From assembly GCA_904395865.1 (NCBI GenBank), contig CAJFNY010000034.1, positions 1-47,738 on the forward strand: a DNA stretch of 47,738 bases, given 5' to 3'. Positions 1 through 8,268 of this stretch are shown here, one piece after another. Source of the stretch: an uncultured Oscillospiraceae bacterium (lineage in GTDB: Bacteria; Bacillota; Clostridia; Oscillospirales; Oscillospiraceae). The stretch's first letter is position 1. Every line of letters starts with the position of its first letter. The translations under genes and the position numbers were made by a program. A model generated the notes under the pieces. The model worked only from the letters and a program-made list of their open reading frames with translations. It ran no database searches and was not told the DNA's origin.

Positions 1-1530
1 GAGACGCTGAAGGCCGACCCCGGCGCGTTCAGCGTCTACTGCAACGACGGCTTCACCCTGGCGGAGCTGGTGGTGGAGGCCGTCAGCGGCATGGACTTCG
101 ACGATTACGTCCGCCAGGCCATTCTGGAGCCCGCCGGGCTGGACAACACCTGGTTCCCCGGCGAGGACTTTGACGGGAGCCTGCTGGCCAAAACGTACCT
201 GTCGGCCGACGATCCCCGCGCCCTGCCGGCCGAGACCGTGGGCATCCACGGCACCGGCGGCATCTACGCCTCCGCCGCCGACCTGGCCGCCTTCGGCGGG
301 CAGGTCTGGTGCACCGACGCGGTGCTGACCGGGGCCAGCCGCACCGCGGCCCTGGCCGACGAGTACGCCCGCGGCCTGTGGCCCGAGGACGACGAGGACA
401 GCGTCACGTACGGCCTGGGCTGGGACAGCGTCCACTGGTATCCCTTCGCCTACAGCGACATCCAGGCCGCGGCCAAGGGCGGCGACACCATCGTCTACCA
501 CGCCGGCCTGCTGGTGATCCCCGAATACGATCTGGCGGCGGCGGTGCTGTCCTCCGGCGGCGTCAGCACGTACAACGAGATGGCCGCCGCTCAGATGCTC
601 CTCGCCGCCCTGGCACAGCAGGGCGTGACCGTGGACCAGACGGCCCACACGCTCCCCGCCGCAGAGCGGGCCGAGATGCCGGCGGAGCTGCTGGCATACG
701 CCGGCTGGTACGGCGACTCCACCTTCTTGGCGCAGGTCACTGTGACGGCCGACGGCGTGCTGACGGCCGGCGGCAGCCCGCTGTACTACCACGACGACGG
801 CTCCTTCCGGGATGAGAACGGCATCGTCATGGTCCGGTTCGTGGAGGACGGCGACAACGTCTACCTGTGGCAGAAGGCGTACTCCGCCGTGCCCGGCCTG
901 GGCGAGCTGCCCAGCTCCTCGTACATCTACCAGAAGCTGCCGGAGAACGACGTTCCCCCGGAGGTCCAGGCCGCCTGGGACGCCCGCAGCGGGAAGCTCT
1001 ACCTCCCCGTGAATCTGAAATACACGAACATCGTCTATCCCATGGGCCTGCCCGCGGCGATGCTGGCCACCGACCCGGTGAACCTGCCCGGCTACATGGC
1101 CTACGACCGCATGGTGGACGCCAACCGGGCCGAGGGCGTGGCCGCCATCCCCGGCCTGTACGGCCGGGACTGGCAGAACATCACCGTCACCGAGGAGGAC
1201 GGCGTGGAAACCCTGTCCCTGGCGGGCGGACGGTACGTGGAGGAGGCAGCCTTTGAGGCGCTGTACGGCGGCCCTGGCTCCCGCTGCACCATCCAGCCCG
1301 ACGGGTACGCCCGCTGGTACCGGATCGACGGGACGTCGGCCTGGAAGCGAATGACCGTCCAGCTGCCGGAGGGCGGCGGCTTCGCCGCCTACGACGGCGA
1401 GGGCGTCTGCACGGCGGCGTCCTGGGCGTGGGGCGACACGGAGGCCGAGCTGCAGGGCGGCGGCTGGGTCGTCTTTGCCGGCGAGCCCGGCGCCCAGTTC
1501 CGCCTGCAGCTCACGTCCGCAGACGGCTAA
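1..1530 (+). CDS. Serine hydrolase, beta-lactamase/PBP family (5' truncated by window edge)
   Basis: The reading frame is open from base 1, so the N-terminus with the Ser-x-x-Lys nucleophile lies outside the window; 509 residues are visible. Residues 13-15 read Tyr-Cys-Asn, the position of the class C Tyr-x-Asn motif, and residues 167-169 read His-Ala-Gly, the usual replacement for Lys-Thr-Gly in this family. The stretch between them fits the beta-lactamase fold. About 300 further residues follow, beta-rich and acidic, as in esterase or D-aminopeptidase-like relatives with C-terminal accessory domains. Family members hydrolyse peptides, esters or beta-lactams, often at the cell surface; substrate and location cannot be read here. 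The gene ends in a bidirectional terminator and faces a convergent PHP gene. Confidence 0.8.
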   Translation, partial: ETLKADPGAFSVYCNDGFTLAELVVEAVSGMDFDDYVRQAILEPAGLDNTWFPGEDFDGSLLAKTYLSADDPRALPAETVGIHGTGGIYASAADLAAFGGQVWCTDAVLTGASRTAALADEYARGLWPEDDEDSVTYGLGWDSVHWYPFAYSDIQAAAKGGDTIVYHAGLLVIPEYDLAAAVLSSGGVSTYNEMAAAQMLLAALAQQGVTVDQTAHTLPAAERAEMPAELLAYAGWYGDSTFLAQVTVTADGVLTAGGSPLYYHDDGSFRDENGIVMVRFVEDGDNVYLWQKAYSAVPGLGELPSSSYIYQKLPENDVPPEVQAAWDARSGKLYLPVNLKYTNIVYPMGLPAAMLATDPVNLPGYMAYDRMVDANRAEGVAAIPGLYGRDWQNITVTEEDGVETLSLAGGRYVEEAAFEALYGGPGSRCTIQPDGYARWYRIDGTSAWKRMTVQLPEGGGFAAYDGEGVCTAASWAWGDTEAELQGGGWVVFAGEPGAQFRLQLTSADG

Positions 1531-1544
1531 CCGCATGCAAAAAC

Positions 1545-1578
1545 CGCCGGCCGCACAGTTGTGCGGCCGGCGTCGTTT
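1545..1578. terminator. Bidirectional terminator between convergent genes
   Basis: A 13-bp perfect stem (1545-1557 with 1560-1572) is followed by TCGTTTT on the plus strand. On the minus strand the same stem is followed by GTTTTT. It serves the hydrolase and the PHP gene. Confidence 0.85.
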
Positions 1579-1583
1579 TGAGG

Positions 1584-2771
1584 TCAGCGGTAGAGATCCA
1601 TGGGGATCTTCCCGGTTTCGTAGTCGATGAGCTTCCAGGTGGCGTCGATGAGGTTCTGGAACTGGGGGTCCTCCATGGCGCGGATCACGAAGCTCTGGCG
1701 CGGGGAGTTGATGTCCTCGCCGGAGACCTGGAAGATGCCGTTCTCCTCGCACAGCCTCCGCAGCCGGGCCAGCTGGGCCGGCGTGTTGCGGGTGGGCATG
1801 TACGTGACGGCCGGGACGCCGCAGTCCTTCAGGCAGGCGAACACGTCGTCCAGGTAGTCGTCCTCGAATTTCTGGGCCTTCTTGTCGCCGGTGACGCTGT
1901 CGCCCACGTCGCCCAGGTACGCGTAGCACAGCACGGCCCCCACGTCCCTGGCCAGGGCCACCAGCTCCCGAATGTTGGGGCACTCGTCGGTGGCGTCCAC
2001 GTAGATCTCCGGGACGAACACCGCCTTGAGAATGCCCAGCACGTCGTATTCATAGAAGGGGTACGCCGTGTCCAGCAGCTGCCGGCGCTGCTTTTCGCTC
2101 AGGTCGATGCCGATGGACGTCAGATAGTCCACCAGCCCCTGGCCCCTGCCGGCCCGGGCCACCATCTTCCTGGCCAGGGCGTACATCAGGTGCCGCTCGG
2201 TGACGCCGCCGCCGTCGGCCGCCTGGCTCAGGGGCAGCACGTCCCGGTCGTAGTCCAGGTCAGTGCCGGGCAGCAGGCCGTTGATGTTGGCAACCATCTT
2301 CCGGTTCCGGTCGCCGCGGCGGGCCCGGTACGGGGCGAACCAGTCGTTGAGGCCGGCGATCCGGTCGTGGGGCACGCCCTGGAGCGTCATATAGCTGACG
2401 CCCACCTGGTCGGGGTTGTTGGTGCGGCGGCCGGCCAGCACCGTGCCGTCCATGGAGACGCGGCACTCCATGCCCACCGTGGCCGGGATGCCCACCAGCT
2501 CCGCCGCCTCCAGGAACTCCGGCGCGCCGGCGATGGAGTCGTGGTCGACGATGCCGGCGGTGCACAGCCCCTCGGCCCGGGCGGCGAACACCGCCGCCGT
2601 GGGCGAATACGGCGAGAAGGAGTACGTGGTGTGGATGTGGTTGTTGATATACTGGGGCACCATCGGCGGGAATTGGGCCGTTTTCAGCACGTCCCGCAGG
2701 TTTTCCAGCCGCGCCTCCCGGGTGGGGGCGTTGAGCCGCTCGAGAATGTGCAGGTCGATCATCGGCGCCAC
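1584..2771 (-). CDS. PHP-domain metal-dependent hydrolase
   Basis: PHP-superfamily protein, about 395 aa. With the GTG start at 2771, His45-x-His47, Asp76-His77-Asp78 and Glu102 (in GMEC) match the metal-binding motifs of PHP phosphoesterases. The remaining 290 residues are not a domain I can name; the length is greater than that of histidinol-phosphatase-type PHP proteins. An ATG at 2762 is an alternative start. The start lies 4 bp from the stop of the SDR gene, so the two are co-transcribed, and the pair diverges from LacI-fucI-fucU. Inference: it cleaves a phosphoester or related intermediate of the sugar pathway. The substrate is unknown. Confidence 0.8.
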   Translation of the reverse strand: MAPMIDLHILERLNAPTREARLENLRDVLKTAQFPPMVPQYINNHIHTTYSFSPYSPTAAVFAARAEGLCTAGIVDHDSIAGAPEFLEAAELVGIPATVGMECRVSMDGTVLAGRRTNNPDQVGVSYMTLQGVPHDRIAGLNDWFAPYRARRGDRNRKMVANINGLLPGTDLDYDRDVLPLSQAADGGGVTERHLMYALARKMVARAGRGQGLVDYLTSIGIDLSEKQRRQLLDTAYPFYEYDVLGILKAVFVPEIYVDATDECPNIRELVALARDVGAVLCYAYLGDVGDSVTGDKKAQKFEDDYLDDVFACLKDCGVPAVTYMPTRNTPAQLARLRRLCEENGIFQVSGEDINSPRQSFVIRAMEDPQFQNLIDATWKLIDYETGKIPMDLYR

Positions 2772-2775
2772 CCGG

Positions 2776-3651
2776 TCAGTTGAGCATGCACTGGCCGCCG
2801 GTGACGGGGATGGCCTGGCCGGTCTCGTACTTCTGCTCCACGCAGTAGAAGATGGCCCGGGCCACGTCCACCGGCAGGCAGCCGCGGTTCATGGGCACCT
2901 TGGCCTCGTAGTACGCCTTGACGTCGGCGACGGTCTTGGCGTGGGGCACCTTGCCGGCGTGGAGGTACTGGACGAAGAGGCCCTTCTCCGGGTCCGTCCA
3001 CAGCGGGCCGTCCAGGTAGTTGCCGGGGCAGATGGCGTTGACCTTGATGTTATACGCGCACAGCTCCAGGGCGAAGGACTGGGTCAGGCCGATGCCGCCG
3101 AACTTGGAGCCGGCGTAGGCAAAGTTCTTGTTGGAGCCCTCCAGGCCGGACTTGGAGTTGATGGTGATGATGTCGCCCATCCAGTCCGGGTCGGCCTCGT
3201 GCTGCGCCTCCATGATCAGGGCGGCGTACTTGGCGCAGAGGAAGTAGCCGGTGTAGTTGATGCTGGTGACGAAGTCGAAGTCCTTCTTCTCCAGCTCGGC
3301 GATGGGGCCGCTGCGGACGACGCCGGCGTTGGAGACCATGATGTCCAGGCCGCCGAAGTACTCCACGGTCTCGGCCACCATGTGGGCCACGCTCTCCTCG
3401 TCGGCCACGTTGACGGCGATGAAGTGGGCCCGCTCGCCCAGCTCCTGCGCCACCGTCCGGGCCAGGGGCTCGTTCATGTCGGCGATGACCACCGACGCGC
3501 CCTCCTTGTACATCTCCTCGGCGATGCCCTTGCCGAAGCCCTGGGCCGAGCCGGTGACGATGGCGATCTTCCCGGCCAGGCGGCCCTGGCCGGCCGGACG
3601 CTTGTGGATGTTCTCCCGGGCCAGCGCCTGCCACTTTGTCATATCAACCAT
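2776..3651 (-). CDS. SDR-family NAD(H) sugar/polyol dehydrogenase (SrlD-like)
   Basis: Classical short-chain dehydrogenase of 291 aa. It has the dinucleotide loop TGSAQGFG (33-40), Asp58 at the end of strand 2 (favours NAD over NADP), NAG at 108-110, catalytic Ser166 and Tyr179-x-x-x-Lys183. The C-terminal part (WTDPEKGLFVQYL, later ETGQAIPVTGGQCMLN) resembles sorbitol-6-phosphate 2-dehydrogenases and the dehydrogenase domain of RhaD-type fusion enzymes. ATG at 3651 was chosen: an AGGAG lies 11 bp upstream, whereas the in-frame ATG at 3660 is too close to it. It is the first gene of an operon with the PHP gene and is probably repressed by the LacI protein through the site at 3721-3730. The exact substrate is not known. 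Confidence 0.85.
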   Translation of the reverse strand: MVDMTKWQALARENIHKRPAGQGRLAGKIAIVTGSAQGFGKGIAEEMYKEGASVVIADMNEPLARTVAQELGERAHFIAVNVADEESVAHMVAETVEYFGGLDIMVSNAGVVRSGPIAELEKKDFDFVTSINYTGYFLCAKYAALIMEAQHEADPDWMGDIITINSKSGLEGSNKNFAYAGSKFGGIGLTQSFALELCAYNIKVNAICPGNYLDGPLWTDPEKGLFVQYLHAGKVPHAKTVADVKAYYEAKVPMNRGCLPVDVARAIFYCVEQKYETGQAIPVTGGQCMLN

Positions 3652-3670
3652 GATACCCATATCTCCTTTT

Positions 3671-3710
3671 TGCCGTGCCGCAGCACGGAAGTACTGGGGG
3701 CAGTCCCCCG
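3671..3710 (-). other. 5' UTR hairpins ahead of the SDR gene
   Basis: Two short inverted repeats lie in the leader of the SDR-PHP transcript. They are CCGTGC/GCACGG (3673-3678, 3683-3688) and GGGGG/CCCCC (3696-3700, 3705-3709). No U-tract follows, so they look like stabilising or spacing structures. Nothing else coding is visible in the 384-bp gap 3652-4035 apart from the two promoters and two operators listed. Confidence 0.4.
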
Positions 3711-3720
3711 AATTCAAACA

Positions 3721-3730
3721 AAACGTTTCG
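3721..3730. promoter_or_regulatory. LacI-type operator, SDR-PHP arm
   Basis: AAACGTTTCG, with the perfect 8-bp palindrome AAACGTTT at 3721-3728. The identical 10-mer recurs at 3977-3986. LacI-family sites commonly centre on AACGTT. It lies about 35 bp downstream of the minus-strand -10 box, a position where a repressor would block elongation. Confidence 0.6.
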
Positions 3731-3763
3731 CGTCGCACTTCCCCCACGAGGAGGCGCATCTTG

Positions 3764-3792
3764 ATTGTACCATGGAATTCCGCCACCTGCAA
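3764..3792 (-). promoter_or_regulatory. Promoter for SDR-PHP operon
   Basis: On the minus strand: -35 TTGCAG (3792-3787), 17-bp spacer, -10 TACAAT (3769-3764). Confidence 0.6.
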
Positions 3793-3942
3793 GGGCAGCG
3801 CGGCTTTTTTTCCAGTTTCGTGCGGCTTCCGGCCGCCGAGGCCGGAAAATCCGGCAATCTCCACAACGCGCCGCGGCGGAGCGGCGCCCGGGCCGGCAGA
3901 TTTGTGAAAAAGGCCGAATCGCAAAAAATCCCCGCCGCCGCC

Positions 3943-3971
3943 TTGACCTTTCGGAGAAAACGCGGTACAAT
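3943..3971 (+). promoter_or_regulatory. Promoter for lacI-fucI-fucU
   Basis: TTGACC (3943-3948), 17-bp spacer, TACAAT (3966-3971). The start point would fall inside the operator at 3977-3986. Confidence 0.75.
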
Positions 3972-3976
3972 AAGCT

Positions 3977-3986
3977 AAACGTTTCG
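3977..3986. promoter_or_regulatory. LacI-type operator over the lacI start point
   Basis: Second copy of AAACGTTTCG, starting 6 bp after the -10 box. Its position implies direct autorepression of the lacI-fucI-fucU transcript. Confidence 0.65.
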
Positions 3987-4035
3987 CCCTTGTCCGGGCG
4001 CAGCGTTCGTGATCCTGGTTTCTGGTGGTGCTGTC

Positions 4036-5019
4036 ATGTCGACGATTAAAGATATCGCCCGGGAGACGGGCCTGTCCCTGGCCACGATCTCCAAATACAT
4101 GAACGGCGGCCACGTCCTGGAGCAGAACCGGGAGCGCATCGAGGCGGCCATCGCCAAGCTGGATTACAAGGTCAACTACTTCGCCCGCGGCCTCAAGACG
4201 AACCGGTCCATGACCGTCGGCGTCCTGCTGCCCACCATCTCCAGCCCGTTCTTCGGCCAGGTGGTGGCCGCGCTGGACGCCCAGCTCCGCCGGCGCGGAT
4301 ACCACTGCGTCGTCTGCAGCTACGAGTTCGATCCGCAGATGGAGCTGGAGCAGCTGCAGCTGCTGGTGGGCATCAATGTGGACGGCATCGTCTTCGTCCC
4401 GGAGCACATCGGCGCGGCCCGTCTGGCTGAGCTGGTGGAGGACGTGCCGGTGATCCTGGTGGACCGGGTGATCCCCGACTTCCGCTGCGACGCCGTGGTG
4501 GCCGACAGCCTCAACGCCATCTACAGCGCCATGGAGCTGCTCTTCCGGCGGCAGCACCGGCGCATCGGCCTGATCGTCGGGCCGCAGGAAATCTCCACGG
4601 CCCGGGAGCGCCTGGTGGGCTACCGCCGCGTCCATGAGGACTACCGCGTCCCCCTGGACGAGCAGCTGATCCAGCAGGGCAACTACGACCTGGAGTCCGG
4701 CTACCGGCTCTTCAACGTCCTCATGGACCTGCCGGAGCCGCCCACGGCCGTCTGCGTCACCAATTACGACATGACCGTCGGCGCCATCACCGCCGCCCAC
4801 GAGCGGGGCATCGCCCTGCCGGAGCAGGTGGACTTCATCGGCTTCGACAATCTGGACCTCTGCCGGGTCGTCACCCCGCCGCTGGACATCGTCGAGCAGC
4901 CCATGGAGGAGATGGGCCGCGAGGCCGCGCGCATCATGCTGGAGCGGCTCCGCGGCAGCAAGTCCCCGCCGCAGCTGCTGCGGCTGAAATCCAAAATCCG
5001 TCAGTTCACCCAACCGTGA
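4036..5019 (+). CDS. LacI-family transcriptional regulator of the fucose-type cluster
   Basis: 327 aa from ATG 4036. An N-terminal LacI helix-turn-helix (STIKDIARETGLSLATISKY, residues 2-21) and hinge precede a periplasmic-binding-protein-like effector domain (from about residue 58). LacI repressors leave their operators on binding the inducing sugar. Two identical operators (3721, 3977) flank the divergent promoters, so this protein probably controls both arms. The gene begins about 60 bp after its -10 box and runs into fucI after 27 bp. The effector is presumably L-fucose or the true substrate of the isomerase; that is inferred from context only. Confidence 0.9.
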   Translation: MSTIKDIARETGLSLATISKYMNGGHVLEQNRERIEAAIAKLDYKVNYFARGLKTNRSMTVGVLLPTISSPFFGQVVAALDAQLRRRGYHCVVCSYEFDPQMELEQLQLLVGINVDGIVFVPEHIGAARLAELVEDVPVILVDRVIPDFRCDAVVADSLNAIYSAMELLFRRQHRRIGLIVGPQEISTARERLVGYRRVHEDYRVPLDEQLIQQGNYDLESGYRLFNVLMDLPEPPTAVCVTNYDMTVGAITAAHERGIALPEQVDFIGFDNLDLCRVVTPPLDIVEQPMEEMGREAARIMLERLRGSKSPPQLLRLKSKIRQFTQP

Positions 5020-5046
5020 CTGTATCATGAAAGGAGTCCTGTCATT

Positions 5047-6852
5047 ATGAATCCCAGCCATCTGGACCTGCCGAAGATCGGCATCCGCCCCATCGTCGAC
5101 GGCCGCCGCGGCCCCATGAAGCTCCGCGAGAGCCTGGAGCCCCAGGTCATGGCCATGGCGCAGGCCGCCAAGAAGCTCTTTGAGGAGAACCTGCGCTACT
5201 CCAACGGTGAGCCCGTGCAGGTCGTCATCGCCGACAGCTCCATCGGCCGCGTGCCGGAGAGCGCCGCCTGCGCCGAGAAGTTCAAGAAGGAGAACGTGGC
5301 CGTCACCCTGTCCGTCACCCCCTGCTGGTGCTACGGCTCCGAGACCATGGACATGGACCCCATGACCATCAAGGGCGTCTGGGGCTTCAACGGCACCGAG
5401 CGCCCCGGCGCCGTGTACCTGGCCTCCGTGCTGGCCACCCACGCCCAGAAGGGCCTGCCGGCCTTCGGCATCTACGGCCATGAGGTCCAGGACGCCGACC
5501 AGGTCACTGACATCCCCGAGGACGTGAAGGAGAAGCTGCTGCGCTTCGGCCGTGCCGCCCTGGCCGTGGCCATGATGCGCGGCAAGAGCTACCTGCAGAT
5601 CGGCTCCATGTGCATGGGCATCGGCGGCTCCATCATCGACCAGGACTTCATACAGGACTACCTGGGCATGCGCGTCGAGTCCATCGACGAGGTGGAGATC
5701 CTGCGCCGCATGGAGGAGGGCATCTACGACCAGGAGACGTACGAGCGCGCCCTGGCCTGGACGAAGGAGCACTGCAAGGAGGGCCGCGATGACAACCCGG
5801 CCTTCGTCCGCTTCAACCGCGAGCAGAAGGACAAGCAGTGGGAGTTCACCATCAAGATGTACTGCATCATCAAGGACCTGATGCACGGCAACGACAAGCT
5901 GCCTGACGCCTTCGAGGAGGAGAAGCTGGGCCACAACGCCATTGCCGCCGGCTTCCAGGGCCAGCGCCAGTGGACCGACCACTGGCCCAACTGCGACTAC
6001 CCCGAGGCCGTGCTCAACTCGTCCTTCGACTTTACGGGCAAGAAGGAGCCCATGACCTTCGCCACCGAGAACGACGTGCTCAACGGCCTGGGCATGCTGT
6101 TCATGCGCCTGCTGACCCACCGGGCCCAGATCTTCGCCGACGTGCGCACCTTCTGGTCCCCCGAGGCCACGAAGCGCGTCACCGGCTACGACCTGGAGGG
6201 CAAGGCCAGGGAGAACGGCGGCATCATCCACCTGCTCAACTCCGGCGCCGCCTGCCTGGACGCCTGCGGCGAGTGCACCGATGAGAACGGCAACCACGTC
6301 ATGAAGCAGTGGTGGGACGTCACCGACGAGGACATCAAGAAGATGACCGACGCCACCGTCTGGTGCGAGGCCGGCTTCGACAACTTCCGCGGCGGCGGCT
6401 TCTCCAGCCACTTCGTCACCCGTGCCGAGATGCCCGTGACCATGATCCGCCTGAATCTCGTCAAGGGTCTGGGCCCGGTGCTGCAGATTGCCGAGGGCTG
6501 GACCGTCCAGCTGCCCGACGAAGTCACCGACAAGCTCATGGAGCGCACCAACCCCACCTGGCCGTGTACCTGGTTCACCCCGCGCTGCGACGGCATCGAG
6601 GGCAGCCCGTTCTGCACCGCCTACGACGTCATGAACAACTGGGGTGCCAACCACGGCGCCATCTCCTACGGCCACATCGGCGCCGACCTGATCACCCTCT
6701 GCTCCATGCTGCGCATCCCCGTGTGCATGCACAACGTCCCGGAGAAGGACATCTTCCGTCCCGCCGCCTGGAACGCCTTCGGCATGGACAAGGAGGGCCA
6801 GGACTACCGCGCCTGCTCGGCCTACGGCCCCATGTACCGGAACATCCGGTAA
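5047..6852 (+). CDS. fucI: L-fucose isomerase
   Basis: 601 aa, the usual size for FucI (E. coli about 590). It converts L-fucose to L-fuculose, and many members also act on D-arabinose. Mn-ligand residues are in place: Glu341 (TEND), Asp365 (FADVRTFW) and His536 (GANHGA), corresponding to E. coli Glu337, Asp361 and His528. N-terminal [14 protein letters not shown] and PCWCYGSET are typical of the family. ATG 5047 follows AAAGGAG. It lies in an operon behind lacI and is followed after 13 bp by fucU. No fuculokinase or fuculose-phosphate aldolase is present in the window, so the route after isomerisation is open. Confidence 0.95.
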   Translation: MNPSHLDLPKIGIRPIVDGRRGPMKLRESLEPQVMAMAQAAKKLFEENLRYSNGEPVQVVIADSSIGRVPESAACAEKFKKENVAVTLSVTPCWCYGSETMDMDPMTIKGVWGFNGTERPGAVYLASVLATHAQKGLPAFGIYGHEVQDADQVTDIPEDVKEKLLRFGRAALAVAMMRGKSYLQIGSMCMGIGGSIIDQDFIQDYLGMRVESIDEVEILRRMEEGIYDQETYERALAWTKEHCKEGRDDNPAFVRFNREQKDKQWEFTIKMYCIIKDLMHGNDKLPDAFEEEKLGHNAIAAGFQGQRQWTDHWPNCDYPEAVLNSSFDFTGKKEPMTFATENDVLNGLGMLFMRLLTHRAQIFADVRTFWSPEATKRVTGYDLEGKARENGGIIHLLNSGAACLDACGECTDENGNHVMKQWWDVTDEDIKKMTDATVWCEAGFDNFRGGGFSSHFVTRAEMPVTMIRLNLVKGLGPVLQIAEGWTVQLPDEVTDKLMERTNPTWPCTWFTPRCDGIEGSPFCTAYDVMNNWGANHGAISYGHIGADLITLCSMLRIPVCMHNVPEKDIFRPAAWNAFGMDKEGQDYRACSAYGPMYRNIR

Positions 6853-6865
6853 CGGGAGGCACGCC

Positions 6866-7312
6866 ATGCTGAACAACGTCCCGAAGATCCTCTCCCCCGA
6901 GCTGCTGAAGGTCCTCTGCGAGATGGGCCACGGCGACGTCATCGTCCTGGGCGACGGCAACTTCCCCGCCGATCGCTTCGCCCGGGAGGGCGGCTGCAAG
7001 CTGGTCCGCTGCGACGGCCACGGCGTACCGGAGCTGCTGGAGGCCATTCTGACCATGATCCCCCTGGACGCCTACGTGGAGCATCCGGTCCACATCATGG
7101 AGGTGGCCGAGAGCGACAAGGGCCTGGACGTCCCCATCTGGGACACGTACAAGTCCATCGTCGCCAAGCACGACGCCCGCGGCGCCGACGCCTTCGGCTC
7201 CTACGAGCGGTTCGAGTTCTACGACAACGCCAAGAAGTCGTACTGCATCGTCCAGACCGGTGAGGAGGCCATCTACGCCAACATTGCCCTGCAGAAGGGC
7301 GTCATCAAGTAA
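6866..7312 (+). CDS. fucU: L-fucose mutarotase (FucU/RbsD family)
   Basis: 148 aa, a normal length for FucU. N-terminal SPELLKVLCEMGHGDVIVLG carries the family hallmark, including the active-site His in GHGD; the C-terminus NIALQKGVIK is also typical. FucU interconverts alpha and beta anomers of fucose (RbsD relatives act on ribose), supplying the anomer used by FucI. GGGAGG lies 6 bp ahead of the ATG and fucI ends 13 bp upstream, so translation is likely coupled. It is the last gene of the operon and a strong terminator follows. Confidence 0.92.
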   Translation: MLNNVPKILSPELLKVLCEMGHGDVIVLGDGNFPADRFAREGGCKLVRCDGHGVPELLEAILTMIPLDAYVEHPVHIMEVAESDKGLDVPIWDTYKSIVAKHDARGADAFGSYERFEFYDNAKKSYCIVQTGEEAIYANIALQKGVIK

Positions 7313-7324
7313 ATCCGCTCCCGA

Positions 7325-7354
7325 GGCCCGCGGCGTATGCCGCGGGCCCTTTTT
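7325..7354 (+). terminator. Terminator of the lacI-fucI-fucU operon
   Basis: 10-bp stem (7325-7334 with 7339-7348), GTAT loop, then TTTTT. Confidence 0.9.
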
Positions 7355-7400
7355 GCCGCCGCACAGTCGTCCGGGGCCGGGAAAGTCCGCCGCTGCCCGC

Positions 7401-7429
7401 TTCCATCCGGCCGCATTTTGTGATATACT
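7401..7429 (+). promoter_or_regulatory. Extended -10 promoter
   Basis: TGA-TATACT (7421-7429) is an extended -10; a weak -35 TTCCAT lies at 7401-7406 with a 17-bp spacer. It would drive the two-TM protein and the GNAT gene. Confidence 0.5.
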
Positions 7430-7483
7430 GTCTCCGTGAAGAGCCCGTTTCCCGGACGGGGGCGGGATGGAGGGGGAATTGCC

Positions 7484-8230
7484 ATGGGCAGACGGCGGCG
7501 CGTCCGGCAGAGGAGGCACTGGCTGGCAGCGGTTGTGTGCCTGCTGGCCACCGTCGGCAGTCTGTTCCTGCTGTACGGGCTGGAGTACGCCTATCCGGCA
7601 ACTGCCTCCGGCGATGCCGCAGCTGCGGAGGTCTACAGCGGCGGCGGCACCCGCCTGCTGGGCGCCGCGGAGCGGGGCGGTATGCGTTTTGTGGCGTACG
7701 CCCGGGAGACCGGGAACGGCACGGGCCGGGGCGTCGTCCGGCTGGAGCGGGGCTGGAACGGTCGGTACCGCCCGGCGGAGAGCTGGGAGCAGGCCGCGTC
7801 GCTGTCGGCCGGCGTGCAGCCCCTGACGCTGCTGACCGACGGCGGCCCTCTGTTCGCTCTGCTGGGTGACGGCTGCGCCGGCATCGCCCGGTTCCAGGTG
7901 ACGTGCTACGACGGCACCGGCAGCCGGTCTGCGCCGGCGGCGCAGGGATTCGATGTGCCGTCTGAATCCTTCCTGCGGCTGCTGGATGCGGCGGAGCTGG
8001 AAGCGGCGCTGTCCCTGCCGGCCGGCACCGCCGGCCCCATGACCCGCCTGGAAACCACGGCGCTGCTGGACGCCGACGGCACCGACGTGACGGCGCAGTA
8101 TACCCTGGAGGATTCCGGCCTCTGGAGCGGCGGCCGCCGCTCTGCAGTACCGGCACAGCTGTATCTCTGCCTGGCGCTCACGGCACTGGCCGGCCTGCTG
8201 GCTGTGGCCTACTGCCTCCAGCGGCGGTAG
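7484..8230 (+). CDS. Orphan protein with N- and C-terminal membrane helices
   Basis: 248 aa; I do not recognise a family. The start at ATG 7484 is favoured by the GGAGGGGG just upstream; the open frame extends to 7436, but without a better ribosome site. An arginine-rich start (MGRRRRVRQRRH) leads into a TM helix (about residues 12-33). Next comes an extracytoplasmic segment of about 180 residues with short Gly/Ser and Leu-rich strands. A second TM (YLCLALTALAGLLAVAYCL) sits just before a Gln-Arg-Arg end. The Arg-rich N-terminus suggests the N-terminus is inside and the middle domain outside. A GNAT gene follows 38 bp downstream and may be co-transcribed. Confidence 0.7.
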   Translation: MGRRRRVRQRRHWLAAVVCLLATVGSLFLLYGLEYAYPATASGDAAAAEVYSGGGTRLLGAAERGGMRFVAYARETGNGTGRGVVRLERGWNGRYRPAESWEQAASLSAGVQPLTLLTDGGPLFALLGDGCAGIARFQVTCYDGTGSRSAPAAQGFDVPSESFLRLLDAAELEAALSLPAGTAGPMTRLETTALLDADGTDVTAQYTLEDSGLWSGGRRSAVPAQLYLCLALTALAGLLAVAYCLQRR

Positions 8231-8268
8231 CACGCCGTATACCATTCGACCGTTCAGGAGGAATCCAC

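Noticed and set aside
2776-7056. A minus-strand open frame of 1426 codons antisense to lacI, fucI and fucU
   Set aside because: Only its 3' end (the SDR gene) reads like a protein. The rest is low-complexity Ala/Gly/His/Val text typical of the GC-rich shadow of a real gene.
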